Source: Colwellia sp. (lineage in GTDB: Bacteria; Pseudomonadota; Gammaproteobacteria; Enterobacterales; Alteromonadaceae). Taken from it: a stretch of DNA of 46,233 nt. Below, in pieces: positions 1-9,734 of this stretch. The stretch covers positions 1 through 46,233 of the forward strand of contig JADGDH010000007.1 in the NCBI GenBank assembly GCA_016745015.1, read 5' to 3'. The notes beneath the pieces were generated by a model. It saw nothing but the letters and a program-made list of their open reading frames with translations, searched no databases and was not told the DNA's origin. The stretch's first letter is position 1, and each line of letters opens with the position of its first letter. The translations under genes and the position numbers were made by a program.

Positions 1-55
1 TTGGTTTGGGTGTCATCAAGTTCAGTCGTAAGTTCGAATCTTGCATCACCGACCA
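1..55 (+). tRNA. tRNA-Pro 3' portion (5' half outside window; possibly aberrant or pseudo-tRNA)
   Basis: T-arm GTAAG-TTCGAAT-CTTGC followed by ATCACCG-A-CCA, an acceptor 3' strand typical of tRNA-Pro. TTTGGG in the anticodon region is compatible with UGG, but the anticodon arm is longer than normal. Confidence 0.6.
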
Positions 56-163
56 CTTTTTCTTTCTTGTTATTTTTGAAAGAAAAAACCCAGTTTTTTG
101 ATGAATAAATTTTTAATACATAATAAGATAAATAACTTCATGTGTTGAAAGTTAAATACTATT

Positions 164-240
164 CACCCATTAGCTCAACTGGATAGAGCATCGCCCTTCT
201 AAGGCGAGGGTTTGAGGTTCAAGTCCTCAATGGGTGGCCA
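164..240 (+). tRNA. tRNA-Arg (anticodon TCT)
   Basis: Complete cloverleaf: acceptor CACCCAT/ATGGGTG, anticodon arm TCGCC-CTTCTAA-GGCGA, T-arm TGAGG-TTCAAGT-CCTCA, encoded CCA. Confidence 0.95.
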
Positions 241-363
241 TTTTTTTATACCTACATATCAAAACTTCACTAGCAATATTGTTTTTTACATATCCTTATA
301 GAATAAGCAATATAACTCCCATTAAACCAATAAAAAAATTTATTTCCTAATATACTTTATGTA

Positions 364-900
364 TTACCCCTCTGTTTTTAGACTGTGGTTGTTTAGTGCT
401 AGTGCTTTTTTAGCTGACTTTTTTTCACTGCGTCGGCGTTTAAAAAAACCAGACAGTAATTCACTACACTGCTCAGCCATAATGCCATTATCTACTATTA
501 ATTGATGGTTAAGTTGCGACGTTCCTACCAAATTAAAAACACTACCTGCTGCACCTGTTTTTAAATCAGAGCTAGCATAAACTAATCGTTTTACTCTGCT
601 ATGCACTAATAATCCTGCACACATAGGGCATGGTTCAAGCGTTACGTACAAGGTACAATCTAGTAATCGATAATTATTAAGGTGTTTGCCTGCTTGTCGA
701 ATGGCGAGCATTTCAGCATGAGCTGAGGGATCATTAAGTAATATTGATTGATTAAATCCTTCTCCAATAATTTTTCCTTGATAAGCGACTACAGCACCAA
801 CGGGTATTTCATCAAGTTTCTCTGCTTGCTGAGCTAATTCAAATGCCCGTTGCATAAAAGCTTGGTCGTTGCTTTTGTTATTTTCATTGGTAATAATCAT
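364..900 (-). CDS. tadA: tRNA-specific adenosine deaminase TadA
   Basis: HAE and PCxxC deaminase motifs (SAHAEMLAIRQA, EPCPMCAGLLVHSRV). Start taken at internal Met (MIITNENN), whose ATG overlaps the hemW stop as TAATG; the longer ORF to 960 is probably an over-extension. Confidence 0.93.
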   Translation of the reverse strand: MIITNENNKSNDQAFMQRAFELAQQAEKLDEIPVGAVVAYQGKIIGEGFNQSILLNDPSAHAEMLAIRQAGKHLNNYRLLDCTLYVTLEPCPMCAGLLVHSRVKRLVYASSDLKTGAAGSVFNLVGTSQLNHQLIVDNGIMAEQCSELLSGFFKRRRSEKKSAKKALALNNHSLKTEG

Positions 901-2108
901 TAAAGAAAAAGCTCCAATAAATCGTTCAAATAACGATGACCCAGTGGTGTGACTTGCCACTTTTCTTCGCTAGATATGATTTCTGTGCATGACATTAGAT
1001 TTTTCTGTTTTGCTAGCTGTAACGTTGGTAGAATTGTATCTATAGATAAACCAGTTCGTCGTTGGTAGTTAGCTAAAGTAAAGGGTGAAAATAAGCGCAG
1101 TTGGTTCATCATATATTCAAAAGGGAGCTCTTTATGGTTTACTGTAATTAAGTGATCTAACGGTTTGCGATTTGTATCAAGGTACCCTTTAGGGTGTTTA
1201 ACTTTTATCGTTCGTTGAATTATCCCTGTTGATACATCAGTAATTTTACCGTGTGCCCCACAACCTATGCCAAGATAATCACCAAACTGCCAATAATTCA
1301 GATTATGTTGGCACTGCTTTTCTGCTTGACTAAAAGCAGATATTTCATACTGTTTATACCCTGCATCAGCGAGCAATTTAAACCCTTGATCTTGAATATC
1401 CCATAACGTTTCATCTTGTGGTAATTTTGGAGGTTTAGAGTGAAAGGCAGTGTTAGGTTCAATGGTTAGTTGATACCAAGAAAGGTGATCGGGTTTGAGA
1501 CTAATGGCAGTCTTTAAATCGTCTAATGCATTTTCAATACTTTGGTTAGGTAAGCCATGCATTAAATCTAAATTAAAGCTTTTAAGACCAAAGCTTTTGG
1601 CATTAGTGGCCATTTTAGCGGCTTGTTGAGCTTGGCTAACATTATGAATTCGACCAAGTTTTAATAATTTTTCTGACTCGAAACTTTGCACACCAATAGA
1701 TAAGCGCGTAACGCCAGCTTTGACAAAACCAATAAACTTGTCAGCTTCTACTGTACCAGGATTAGCTTCTAGGGTTATTTCAATATTTTTTTGTTTATAA
1801 AGTTTGTTTTGTGATGAACCATATTCAAAACGTGATAATACTTGGCTCAGTAGACTTTCGATTGCATTGGCAGAGAATAAACTAGGTGTACCGCCACCGA
1901 TAAAAATAGAATGTAGTGGTCTATTTTTTAAATTGAAACGAGCTATGTCATCATCTAGATCAGCAATTAAAGCACTTACATAATCTTGTTCAGGAATTTT
2001 TGATTTTAATGCATGAGAATTAAAATCGCAATAAGGGCACTTTTCTACACACCAAGGTATGTGGATATATAAAGATAGTGGTGGTGTTGTGAATAAATTG
2101 GTACCCAC
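900..2108 (-). CDS. hemW: Radical SAM family heme chaperone HemW
   Basis: N-terminal YIHIPWCVEKCPYCDFNSH motif (CxxxCxxC) and HemW-like full length; GTG start overlapping the rdgB TAG stop. Confidence 0.95.
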   Translation of the reverse strand: MGTNLFTTPPLSLYIHIPWCVEKCPYCDFNSHALKSKIPEQDYVSALIADLDDDIARFNLKNRPLHSIFIGGGTPSLFSANAIESLLSQVLSRFEYGSSQNKLYKQKNIEITLEANPGTVEADKFIGFVKAGVTRLSIGVQSFESEKLLKLGRIHNVSQAQQAAKMATNAKSFGLKSFNLDLMHGLPNQSIENALDDLKTAISLKPDHLSWYQLTIEPNTAFHSKPPKLPQDETLWDIQDQGFKLLADAGYKQYEISAFSQAEKQCQHNLNYWQFGDYLGIGCGAHGKITDVSTGIIQRTIKVKHPKGYLDTNRKPLDHLITVNHKELPFEYMMNQLRLFSPFTLANYQRRTGLSIDTILPTLQLAKQKNLMSCTEIISSEEKWQVTPLGHRYLNDLLELFL

Positions 2109-2710
2109 TATTGAGCTAACTTTTTAACCAGTTGGGCTAACGCTTGCCCACGATGACTAAGTCTGTTTTTAATATCTCGTGGTAACTGTGCAGAAGATAA
2201 TTGTAAATCTTTTTGCCAAAAAACAGGATCATAACCAAAACCTTGTTCGCCTTGTTTTTCACGACTAATACTGCCTTGCCAAATACCATGACAAATAATT
2301 GGGGTAGGATCGTTTTCATGTTTCATATACACCAGTACACAATGAAAACGTGCGGTGCGTTGTTCATCGGGTGTATTTTCTAATGCACTTAGCAACTTAT
2401 TAGTATTGTCATTATCAGTGACTTGCTCGCCGACAATATCACTAGCGTAACGAGCAGAATAAACGCCAGGCGCACCATTTAATGCATCAACTTCTAAGCC
2501 TGAATCATCGGCAATGGCAGGCAACCCTGTTATTTTTGCGGCATGGCGAGCCTTGATGATGGCATTTTCTACAAAGGTAGTGCCTGTTTCTGCAACTTCA
2601 GGAACATTAAAATTACTTTGTGGGACTATTTCTATTTGATTTTCGGCTAGCAAACTTGCTAATTCGTTAACCTTGCCTTTATTGCCTGTGGCTAAAACTA
2701 TTTTGGACAT
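2108..2710 (-). CDS. rdgB: XTP/dITP diphosphatase (RdgB/HAM1 family)
   Basis: [36 protein letters not shown] and SHRGQAL motifs. Confidence 0.95.
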   Translation of the reverse strand: MSKIVLATGNKGKVNELASLLAENQIEIVPQSNFNVPEVAETGTTFVENAIIKARHAAKITGLPAIADDSGLEVDALNGAPGVYSARYASDIVGEQVTDNDNTNKLLSALENTPDEQRTARFHCVLVYMKHENDPTPIICHGIWQGSISREKQGEQGFGYDPVFWQKDLQLSSAQLPRDIKNRLSHRGQALAQLVKKLAQ

Positions 2711-2831
2711 GATGGTTATTTATTCTGAGGCGAAATTTTGTAGATAATACAGTAAAAGACAGTTAGGTACTAGGCTCTAGGAAGCACTCCTTAGTACCTA
2801 TGTATTCCTATCACCTCGTTCCTTAGCTTTT

Positions 2832-3272
2832 CTAATCAACATAGAATTTTTGTGAAAATTTCAATGTTTGTTTTTCTTTACCATCACTAATGTAGATGGT
2901 GAAGTGTAGTGTTTCTTCGTGGTGATAACTCACTTGAGCTAAGTAATAAATCGCCTTACTTTCTTTTACTTCTTGAAACTCTAAATCCTTAAATTGACCT
3001 AAATTATTTTTCGATTGCCCACTAATGCTAATCGTTTTAGCGGGGTTGCCTGTTTTGGTATTATCAAGCACTGAAATATTAATTAGGCCATTATAGCGAC
3101 TGCGGGTAATACCATAGGCTTTAGCAATTTCGGGGGTGAAAAAAGTTGAACCGATAGCCATATAATGAATATTCATCGAGCCAAGTTTTTTCATGTTTTC
3201 GGCACTAGCATTAGTCAATGTAAATAAACTTATAGCGATCACTAGCAAGAGTTTAATAAGTGAATTGTTCAT
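2832..3272 (-). CDS. DUF4426 domain-containing secreted protein
   Basis: Signal peptide MNNSLIKLLLVIAISLFTLTNASA, then a DUF4426-like body; RBS-like AGGAG upstream of internal Met start; sits in the rdgB-yggT cluster. Confidence 0.8.
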   Translation of the reverse strand: MNNSLIKLLLVIAISLFTLTNASAENMKKLGSMNIHYMAIGSTFFTPEIAKAYGITRSRYNGLINISVLDNTKTGNPAKTISISGQSKNNLGQFKDLEFQEVKESKAIYYLAQVSYHHEETLHFTIYISDGKEKQTLKFSQKFYVD

Positions 3273-3350
3273 ACTGCTCTCCTGGTTGGTTGATTCAAGG
3301 TATTTGTAGCTCAAAAGTTAGATTGAGTTTTTGTTACTATCTTTTTCAAA

Positions 3351-3896
3351 TTATAGCGCTGCCCAATAGGGTAGCGAGCTAGAAAGCAGAATATTAATAA
3401 CATTCATGGCTAAAAAGGCAAAAATCATAGATAAATCTAAGCCACCTAAATTAGGAATAATGCGCCTAATAGGATTTAAGAATGGTTCAGTTAACTGGTG
3501 GAATACTGCTAACGTAGGGTTATAGCCTTGCACCACCCAACTCATCACTGCCATGATAATCATGATGATAAAAAGTAAAAATCCAGCCTGCTTTATTAAT
3601 ACTAATAAACCGATGTAAAAACCTAACAGGCCTAAATTTTCACCTGATAAAGCAGCTAAGGTGACAAATTTTAATGTGGCAACAATATAAGCAACTAAAA
3701 TTGTTGCTACATCCAGACCACTAAAACCAGGGATAATACGACGTAAAGGAACAACCAACGGATTACTCACTTTAACAATGAATTGGCTTAATGGGTTATA
3801 AAAGTCAGCTTTTACCCATTGTAACCAAACTCTCATGATCAAAATCATTAATAATGCATCAAATGCAAATTGTAATAAATATCTAATAGCTTCCAT
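3351..3896 (-). CDS. YggT family integral membrane protein
   Basis: Two repeated YggT units (NPLVVPLRRIIPGFSGLD / NPIRRIIPNLGGLD); start at MEAIRYLLQF immediately after proC. Confidence 0.9.
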   Translation of the reverse strand: MEAIRYLLQFAFDALLMILIMRVWLQWVKADFYNPLSQFIVKVSNPLVVPLRRIIPGFSGLDVATILVAYIVATLKFVTLAALSGENLGLLGFYIGLLVLIKQAGFLLFIIMIIMAVMSWVVQGYNPTLAVFHQLTEPFLNPIRRIIPNLGGLDLSMIFAFLAMNVINILLSSSLPYWAAL

Positions 3897-3900
3897 AGTT

Positions 3901-4713
3901 TTAACCTTTTTTAGCCATTTCTTCGGCACGTGTAATTGCGGCATTCATTGCATTGCTTACCATTTTATCAATACCGTCTTTTCTAAATTGTTCAAGAGCA
4001 GCAAAAGTAGTACCACCTTTTGAAGTAACATTTTCTCGAAGAGTACTGATTGGTGCACTACTATGTTCAACCATTTGTGCGGCACCAAGGGCTGTTTGTT
4101 GTACCAACATCCTACTTTCTTCTATGCTAAAACCTAACGTTTGTGCTTGTTTTTCCATTGCTTCCATAAATAAGAAAAAATAAGCAGGAGCAGAGCCAGC
4201 AACAGCGATAATATCGTTAATTTTGTCTTCTGTTTCTAGCCAAATAACTTTGCCAACGGCAGACATTAATTTGTCACTTGCTGCTTTTTGTTCTGTGCTT
4301 ACTTCCTTAGATGCAAACATGCCACTCATCCCTAAACCTAATTGGGAAGGAGTATTAGGCATAACCCTAACGAGTGCGGCATTACAATTAAGCGCTTGTT
4401 GAATTTGATCAACAGTAGTGCCAGCAGCAACAGAAATAAAAAGTTTATTTGAAATGTCGATAGCGCTAGTTAACTGTTGGCAAACATCACAGATAAAATG
4501 TGGTTTAACACATAATACAATAATATCAGCAACATTTGCCGCTTCAATATTATCACCAGTTTGCTGCACACCAAACTCATTGGCTAGTTGCAGTCTTTTT
4601 TCTGAAGATGGATTGGCAACAATAATATTTTTTGCTGCCACACCAGAATTAACAAGCCCGATAGTAATGGCGCGTGCCATGTTACCTGCGCCAATAAATG
4701 CTATTTTTTTCAT
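3901..4713 (-). CDS. proC: Pyrroline-5-carboxylate reductase
   Basis: IAFIGAGNMARAI Rossmann motif and C-terminal ENVTSKGGTTFAALEQF signature. Confidence 0.96.
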   Translation of the reverse strand: MKKIAFIGAGNMARAITIGLVNSGVAAKNIIVANPSSEKRLQLANEFGVQQTGDNIEAANVADIIVLCVKPHFICDVCQQLTSAIDISNKLFISVAAGTTVDQIQQALNCNAALVRVMPNTPSQLGLGMSGMFASKEVSTEQKAASDKLMSAVGKVIWLETEDKINDIIAVAGSAPAYFFLFMEAMEKQAQTLGFSIEESRMLVQQTALGAAQMVEHSSAPISTLRENVTSKGGTTFAALEQFRKDGIDKMVSNAMNAAITRAEEMAKKG

Positions 4714-4772
4714 GGAAATTATCTACCTTACTTTATCAAAATACTTTTTGTCAGAATAAATGAAAGCTACAT

Positions 4773-5516
4773 TTAACCTATTTTTCCAGCTCTTTCTCCA
4801 AATATAGCAGTACCAATTCGAACCATAGTCGAACCATAGGTGATAGCTAGTGCTAAATCGTTCGACATGCCCATTGAAAGCGTATCTACTGTTGGATATT
4901 GGGCTTGTAACTTTTTAAACAAGTGCTGCATTTTTTCATAACTCGCTTCACCAGCATTTTTTTCTGGAATTGCCATTAAGCCACGTAAGGTGAGTTTATC
5001 ACAGTTATCAACAACTTCAGCTAGAGAAAACACCTCACTTGACATAATGCCAGATTTTGATGGTTCTTCGCTAATATTCACTTGTAAACAAATGTTTAGC
5101 GAGGTATCTTGATGATGAATTTGTTGGTTTGTTTCGTTTAAGTGATTATTTAAACGATGTGCTATTTTGGCTCTGTCGACACTATGAACCCAAGAAAAGT
5201 GTTGAGCAATTTGTTTAGTTTTATTTGATTGAATAGGGCCAATAAAGTGCCAACAAATTTCTGGTAGATGTGACAACGTTGTGATTTTTTCTATTGCTTC
5301 TTGTAAATAGTTTTCACCAAAATCACGTTGTCCTACAAGGTAGGCTTGCTCTATTGCTGATGCAGGTTTTGTTTTACTAACCGCGAGCAAAGTGACAAAA
5401 TTTTGTTTATTATTTGAAGAAGACTCATTTTTTTGACTATACGTTTGAGAAGTATCATGGCAAGCTTGATTAATTTGATATTTGATTTTTTGAATGTTTT
5501 CTTTGATATTATTCAT
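4773..5516 (-). CDS. YggS family PLP homeostasis protein
   Basis: LLAVSKTKPASAI, DFGENYLQEA, WHFIGPIQSNK, LSMGMSNDLALAI motifs. Confidence 0.94.
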   Translation of the reverse strand: MNNIKENIQKIKYQINQACHDTSQTYSQKNESSSNNKQNFVTLLAVSKTKPASAIEQAYLVGQRDFGENYLQEAIEKITTLSHLPEICWHFIGPIQSNKTKQIAQHFSWVHSVDRAKIAHRLNNHLNETNQQIHHQDTSLNICLQVNISEEPSKSGIMSSEVFSLAEVVDNCDKLTLRGLMAIPEKNAGEASYEKMQHLFKKLQAQYPTVDTLSMGMSNDLALAITYGSTMVRIGTAIFGERAGKIG

Positions 5517-5619
5517 AAATTTTAGCTAAAACGTTAAATTTAATACTTTGAAATAAAGATTTTGACAAATAATACTTGAATAACTAATACATTAACAGAT
5601 AACACCACTGAGGTTTTTT

Positions 5620-6663
5620 ATGGATATTACTGAACTACTTGCATTTAGTGTGCAACATGATGCGTCAGATTTACATTTATCAACTGGCACACCACCGTCA
5701 ATTCGTGTTGATGGTGATATTCGTAAACTCAACATTCCAGCTTTTGATGCTAAAGATGTTAATGCTTTAGTGTACGACATTATGAATGATCGCCAACGAA
5801 AAGAGTATGAAGAAAAGTTAGAAGTGGATTTCTCCTTTGAAGTACCAAACTTAGCACGCTTTAGGGTAAACGCTTTTAATCAAAACCGAGGGCCAGCAGC
5901 AGTATTCCGTACTATTCCAAGTAAAATATTATCGCTTGATGATTTGGGCTGCCCTGATATTTTTAGAGATATATCTAATACGCCACGTGGTTTAGTGTTA
6001 GTAACGGGCCCTACAGGCTCAGGTAAGTCCACCACGTTAGCGGCAATGGTCGACTATATCAATGATTCAAAGAATGATCATATTTTAACGATTGAAGATC
6101 CAATAGAATTTGTGCATGAAAATAAAATGTGTTTGATTAACCAACGAGAAGTTCATCGTGATACGTTAAGTTTTGAAGCCGCATTACGCTCGGCTTTACG
6201 TGAAGATCCTGATGTTATTCTAGTAGGTGAAATGCGAGATTTAGAAACAATTCGTCTTGCGATGACAGCGGCAGAAACAGGGCATTTAGTTTTTGGTACC
6301 TTACATACAACTTCAGCGCCTAAAACTATTGACCGTATTATTGATGTATTTCCTGCGGCAGAAAAATCTATGGTGCGTTCTATGTTGTCAGAATCACTTC
6401 GTGCGGTTATTTCTCAAACGCTAATCAAAAAAGTAGGTGGTGGTCGAGTTGCAGCTCATGAAATTATGATTGGTACACCTGCTATTCGTAACTTAATTCG
6501 TGAAGATAAAATTGCTCAAATGTATTCATCCATTCAAACAGGCATGTCTAATGGTATGCAAACTATGGATCAATGTTTACAAAACTTAGTGAGTCGCGGG
6601 ATGATCACTAAAGGTGCTGCAATGGAAAAAGCAGTAGATAAGAATCAATTTAAAAGCTTTTAA
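5620..6663 (+). CDS. pilT: Type IV pilus retraction ATPase PilT
   Basis: Walker A GPTGSGKSTT, Walker B DPDVILVGEMRD, His box GTLHTTSAPKTIDRIIDVFP. Confidence 0.95.
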   Translation: MDITELLAFSVQHDASDLHLSTGTPPSIRVDGDIRKLNIPAFDAKDVNALVYDIMNDRQRKEYEEKLEVDFSFEVPNLARFRVNAFNQNRGPAAVFRTIPSKILSLDDLGCPDIFRDISNTPRGLVLVTGPTGSGKSTTLAAMVDYINDSKNDHILTIEDPIEFVHENKMCLINQREVHRDTLSFEAALRSALREDPDVILVGEMRDLETIRLAMTAAETGHLVFGTLHTTSAPKTIDRIIDVFPAAEKSMVRSMLSESLRAVISQTLIKKVGGGRVAAHEIMIGTPAIRNLIREDKIAQMYSSIQTGMSNGMQTMDQCLQNLVSRGMITKGAAMEKAVDKNQFKSF

Positions 6664-6687
6664 TAATTATTAATACAGGAATAATTA

Positions 6688-7812
6688 ATGACTTTTCATC
6701 TTTTATTAGAAAAAATGGTTGCTGAACATGCTTCCGATATGTTTGTTACGGCTAAGTTACCGGTAAGTGCAAAAATTAATGGTGAATTACAACCCATAGC
6801 AGATAATGTGTTAACGGCAGAAGAAGCGTTAGCTTTAGTTCATAATGCCATGAATGAAAAGCAGGTTCGCCAATTTGATGAAGAGAAAGAATGCAACTTT
6901 GCTATTTCAATTGATGGTATAGGTCGTTTTCGTATTTCAGCATTTTGGCAACGTGATATGGCGGGTATGGTAGTTCGCCGCATTGTTACAGATATCCCTG
7001 ATACAGATGATCTCGGTTTACCGCCTATTCTTAAAGATGTGGTCATGTCAAAACGTGGTTTGGTGCTTTTTGTTGGTGGTACGGGTACAGGTAAGTCAAC
7101 GTCAATGGCGTCATTGATTGGTTATCGTAATCGTAATTCTCGTGGGCATATTTTAACGATTGAAGATCCTGTTGAGTTTGTGCATGAGCACGCTAAAAGC
7201 ATGATTACTCAACGTGAGGTTGGTTTAGACACTGAATCGTTTGATGCTGCATTAAAGAGCTCTTTGCGCCAAGCACCTGATGTTATTCTTATAGGTGAAA
7301 TTCGTAGTCAAGAAATTATGGAGCATGCATTAAGCTTCGCTGAAACAGGGCATTTATGTATTGCTACTTTGCATGCTAATAATGCAAACCAAGCGATTGA
7401 TCGTATTATGCATTTAGTACCTGCTGAACAGCACGGTAAATTATTGTTTGATTTAGCGTTAAACCTTCGCGGTATTATTGCTCAGCAGCTAGTACCAACC
7501 AAAGATGGGAATAGCCGAGTAGCAGCCATTGAAATTTTATTGAACTCACCTTACATTGCTGAACTGATTAAAAAAGGTGAGGTTGGCAGCATAAAAGAAG
7601 TGATGCAAAAATCTAATGAGCAAGGGATGCAAACCTTTGATCAAGCTTTGTTTAACTTATATGAGCGTGGTCAAATTACTTATGCTGATGCACTGCATCA
7701 TGCTGATTCACCAAATGATCTACGCTTGATGATTAAACTACGTAGTAACGATCAAGGTGGCACAGGAGGATTAACAGGTGTTACGTTAGATGGATTTGAT
7801 AATTTAGAATAA
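6688..7812 (+). CDS. pilU: PilT/PilU family type IV pilus ATPase PilU
   Basis: Walker A GGTGTGKSTS, APDVILIGEIRS, TLHANNANQAIDRI; directly downstream of pilT. Confidence 0.92.
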   Translation: MTFHLLLEKMVAEHASDMFVTAKLPVSAKINGELQPIADNVLTAEEALALVHNAMNEKQVRQFDEEKECNFAISIDGIGRFRISAFWQRDMAGMVVRRIVTDIPDTDDLGLPPILKDVVMSKRGLVLFVGGTGTGKSTSMASLIGYRNRNSRGHILTIEDPVEFVHEHAKSMITQREVGLDTESFDAALKSSLRQAPDVILIGEIRSQEIMEHALSFAETGHLCIATLHANNANQAIDRIMHLVPAEQHGKLLFDLALNLRGIIAQQLVPTKDGNSRVAAIEILLNSPYIAELIKKGEVGSIKEVMQKSNEQGMQTFDQALFNLYERGQITYADALHHADSPNDLRLMIKLRSNDQGGTGGLTGVTLDGFDNLE

Positions 7813-7823
7813 ATAAAAACATA

Positions 7824-7866
7824 TTGTCGCTAAATATACTTTTAGTTAGCGACAAACTTCTTTTTA
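7824..7866 (+). terminator. Putative terminator after pilU
   Basis: TTGTCGCTAA...TTAGCGACAA inverted repeat followed by a T-rich stretch. Confidence 0.55.
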
Positions 7867-8018
7867 TATTGAAAATTTTTTCGATGAAAAACTATCACTT
7901 TACGTAAAATATTATGCTTAGATAGCTCATCGAGTCCGTTAACAAGAGTAACTTTTAAGTTTTCTTGTTAGTAATCTAATCAATATTTTTCGTATAGTAA
8001 TAGTTAAGGTAAATAATA

Positions 8019-9464
8019 ATGGCGATTAATTTATACAGTGCATCAGATGATCAACAAGAAATATGCTTAGTTGATGAAGCTTTAGTATTGCAACGAAAAG
8101 CCTTTGTTAACGATCCTTATTTGTCAGCTCAAACGCGTATTGATGATTTAGTTAAATTAAAGACTACTATTCTTGAGCATAAAGAAGCGTTAGTACAAGC
8201 TATGTCAAAAGATTTTGGTTGTCGTAGTGTTGATGATTCTAAAATGGGTGATTTAATGCCTACCATCATGGGGATTAACTATGCTATTAAACATATTAAG
8301 AAATGGATGAAGCCCTCTCAGCGTCATGTAGGTATGCTTTTTCAGCCTGCCAAAGCGTTTGTTATGTATCAACCTTTAGGCGTTGTTGGCATTATTACTC
8401 CGTGGAATTATCCATTGTTTTTATCCGTTGGCCCGCTAACAACAGCGCTTGCTGCCGGCAATAGAGCGATGATAAAAATGTCTGAATTTACTCCAGCGAC
8501 TAATGATGTAATAAAAAACATGATTGGTGGTATCTTTACAAATGACAAAGTAGCAGTGATTAATGGCGGCCCTGATGTAGCGGCACATTTTTCTTCTCAG
8601 CCTTTTGATCATTTGATTTTCACTGGCTCGACGCGTGTTGGTAAAATAGTAATGGCAGCGGCAGCTAAAAATTTAACGCCAGTTACATTAGAGTTAGGCG
8701 GAAAGTCTCCAACGATTATTGATGATGAAATTGATATCAAAGATGCAGTATCTCGTTTTATTCTAGGTAAAACACTTAATGCAGGGCAAACTTGTGTTGC
8801 GCCAGATTATATTCTTTGTCCAACGGGTCGAGTTGACGAGCTGAAGCAAGCGTTAAGCGAACAGTTTTGTAAAATGTACCCGAGTGTTGCAAATAATAAT
8901 GACTATGGTGCAATTATTAATGATGCGCAGTTGCAGCGGTTAAATCAGTGGCTAATTGATGCAAAAGCCAAGGGTGCTATTTTAACGTCACTAGGAGGTG
9001 ATAGTGAACAAGCATGTATTGCGGCAGGAAAAATTCCATTAACGCTTGTTGATAGTGTCAATGATGACATGTTATTGATGCAGGAAGAAATTTTTGGCCC
9101 GCTATTACCTATTGTTACTTATAACAACTTAGATGAGGCTATTGGTTATGTAAATGATAGACCACGCCCGTTGGCTTTATATTTATGTAGTCATAATGAT
9201 GCAACTCAACAAGCAGTATTAGAGCGAACTCATGCAGGTGGTGTTTGCTTAAATGATGCTGCAATACACGTAGCTCAAGATGATATGCCCTTTGGTGGTA
9301 TTGGTCCTTCAGGTATGGGACATTATCATGGGCATGAAGGTTTTTTAACTTTTTCTAAAGCAAAATCAGTATTTAAAAAAGGTAAAATTAATACCGCATC
9401 CAATGCTTTTCCACCTTACGGGAAGTTAGTTCATAAGATAATTTATAAATTATTTTTGAAATAA
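8019..9464 (+). CDS. Aldehyde dehydrogenase family protein (coniferyl aldehyde dehydrogenase-like)
   Basis: ITPWNYPLFL, TLELGGKSPTI, NAGQTCVAPDY and QEEIFGPLLP motifs. Confidence 0.9.
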   Translation: MAINLYSASDDQQEICLVDEALVLQRKAFVNDPYLSAQTRIDDLVKLKTTILEHKEALVQAMSKDFGCRSVDDSKMGDLMPTIMGINYAIKHIKKWMKPSQRHVGMLFQPAKAFVMYQPLGVVGIITPWNYPLFLSVGPLTTALAAGNRAMIKMSEFTPATNDVIKNMIGGIFTNDKVAVINGGPDVAAHFSSQPFDHLIFTGSTRVGKIVMAAAAKNLTPVTLELGGKSPTIIDDEIDIKDAVSRFILGKTLNAGQTCVAPDYILCPTGRVDELKQALSEQFCKMYPSVANNNDYGAIINDAQLQRLNQWLIDAKAKGAILTSLGGDSEQACIAAGKIPLTLVDSVNDDMLLMQEEIFGPLLPIVTYNNLDEAIGYVNDRPRPLALYLCSHNDATQQAVLERTHAGGVCLNDAAIHVAQDDMPFGGIGPSGMGHYHGHEGFLTFSKAKSVFKKGKINTASNAFPPYGKLVHKIIYKLFLK

Positions 9465-9580
9465 AGTGATTGTAGCGAGTGACAAGTTACGGGTTTAGAA
9501 AAACTCGTGACTAGGCACTTGCACAGTATTTGCAAAGAATACTCTATTGCCACAACCTTTGTCTTTTGTTTGTAATAAAA

Positions 9581-9602
9581 CTGTCATATAACTGTCATAT
9601 AC
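9581..9602 (+). promoter_or_regulatory. Pho box (PhoB operator) upstream of DUF47-pit
   Basis: CTGTCATATAA CTGTCATATAC: two perfect CTGTCAT half-sites with 11-bp periodicity. Confidence 0.85.
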
Positions 9603-9734
9603 TCTCCGCGAAAAAATAAATAATCAAAATTGTTATTACTCAACTGTTTTATAGCAAAGTTTAACTTCGTTAAATAAATGCGTTATGATCAGCTTTGATT
9701 AATTTACAATGAAAATAACAACTGGAAACACATT

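Noticed and set aside
901-960. N-terminal extension of tadA overlapping hemW
   Set aside because: The ATG at 900 overlapping the hemW stop is more plausible; the extension is hemW coding sequence in another frame.
3953-4759. Antisense ORFs over proC (76 and 113 aa)
   Set aside because: Shadow ORFs opposite a well-conserved gene.
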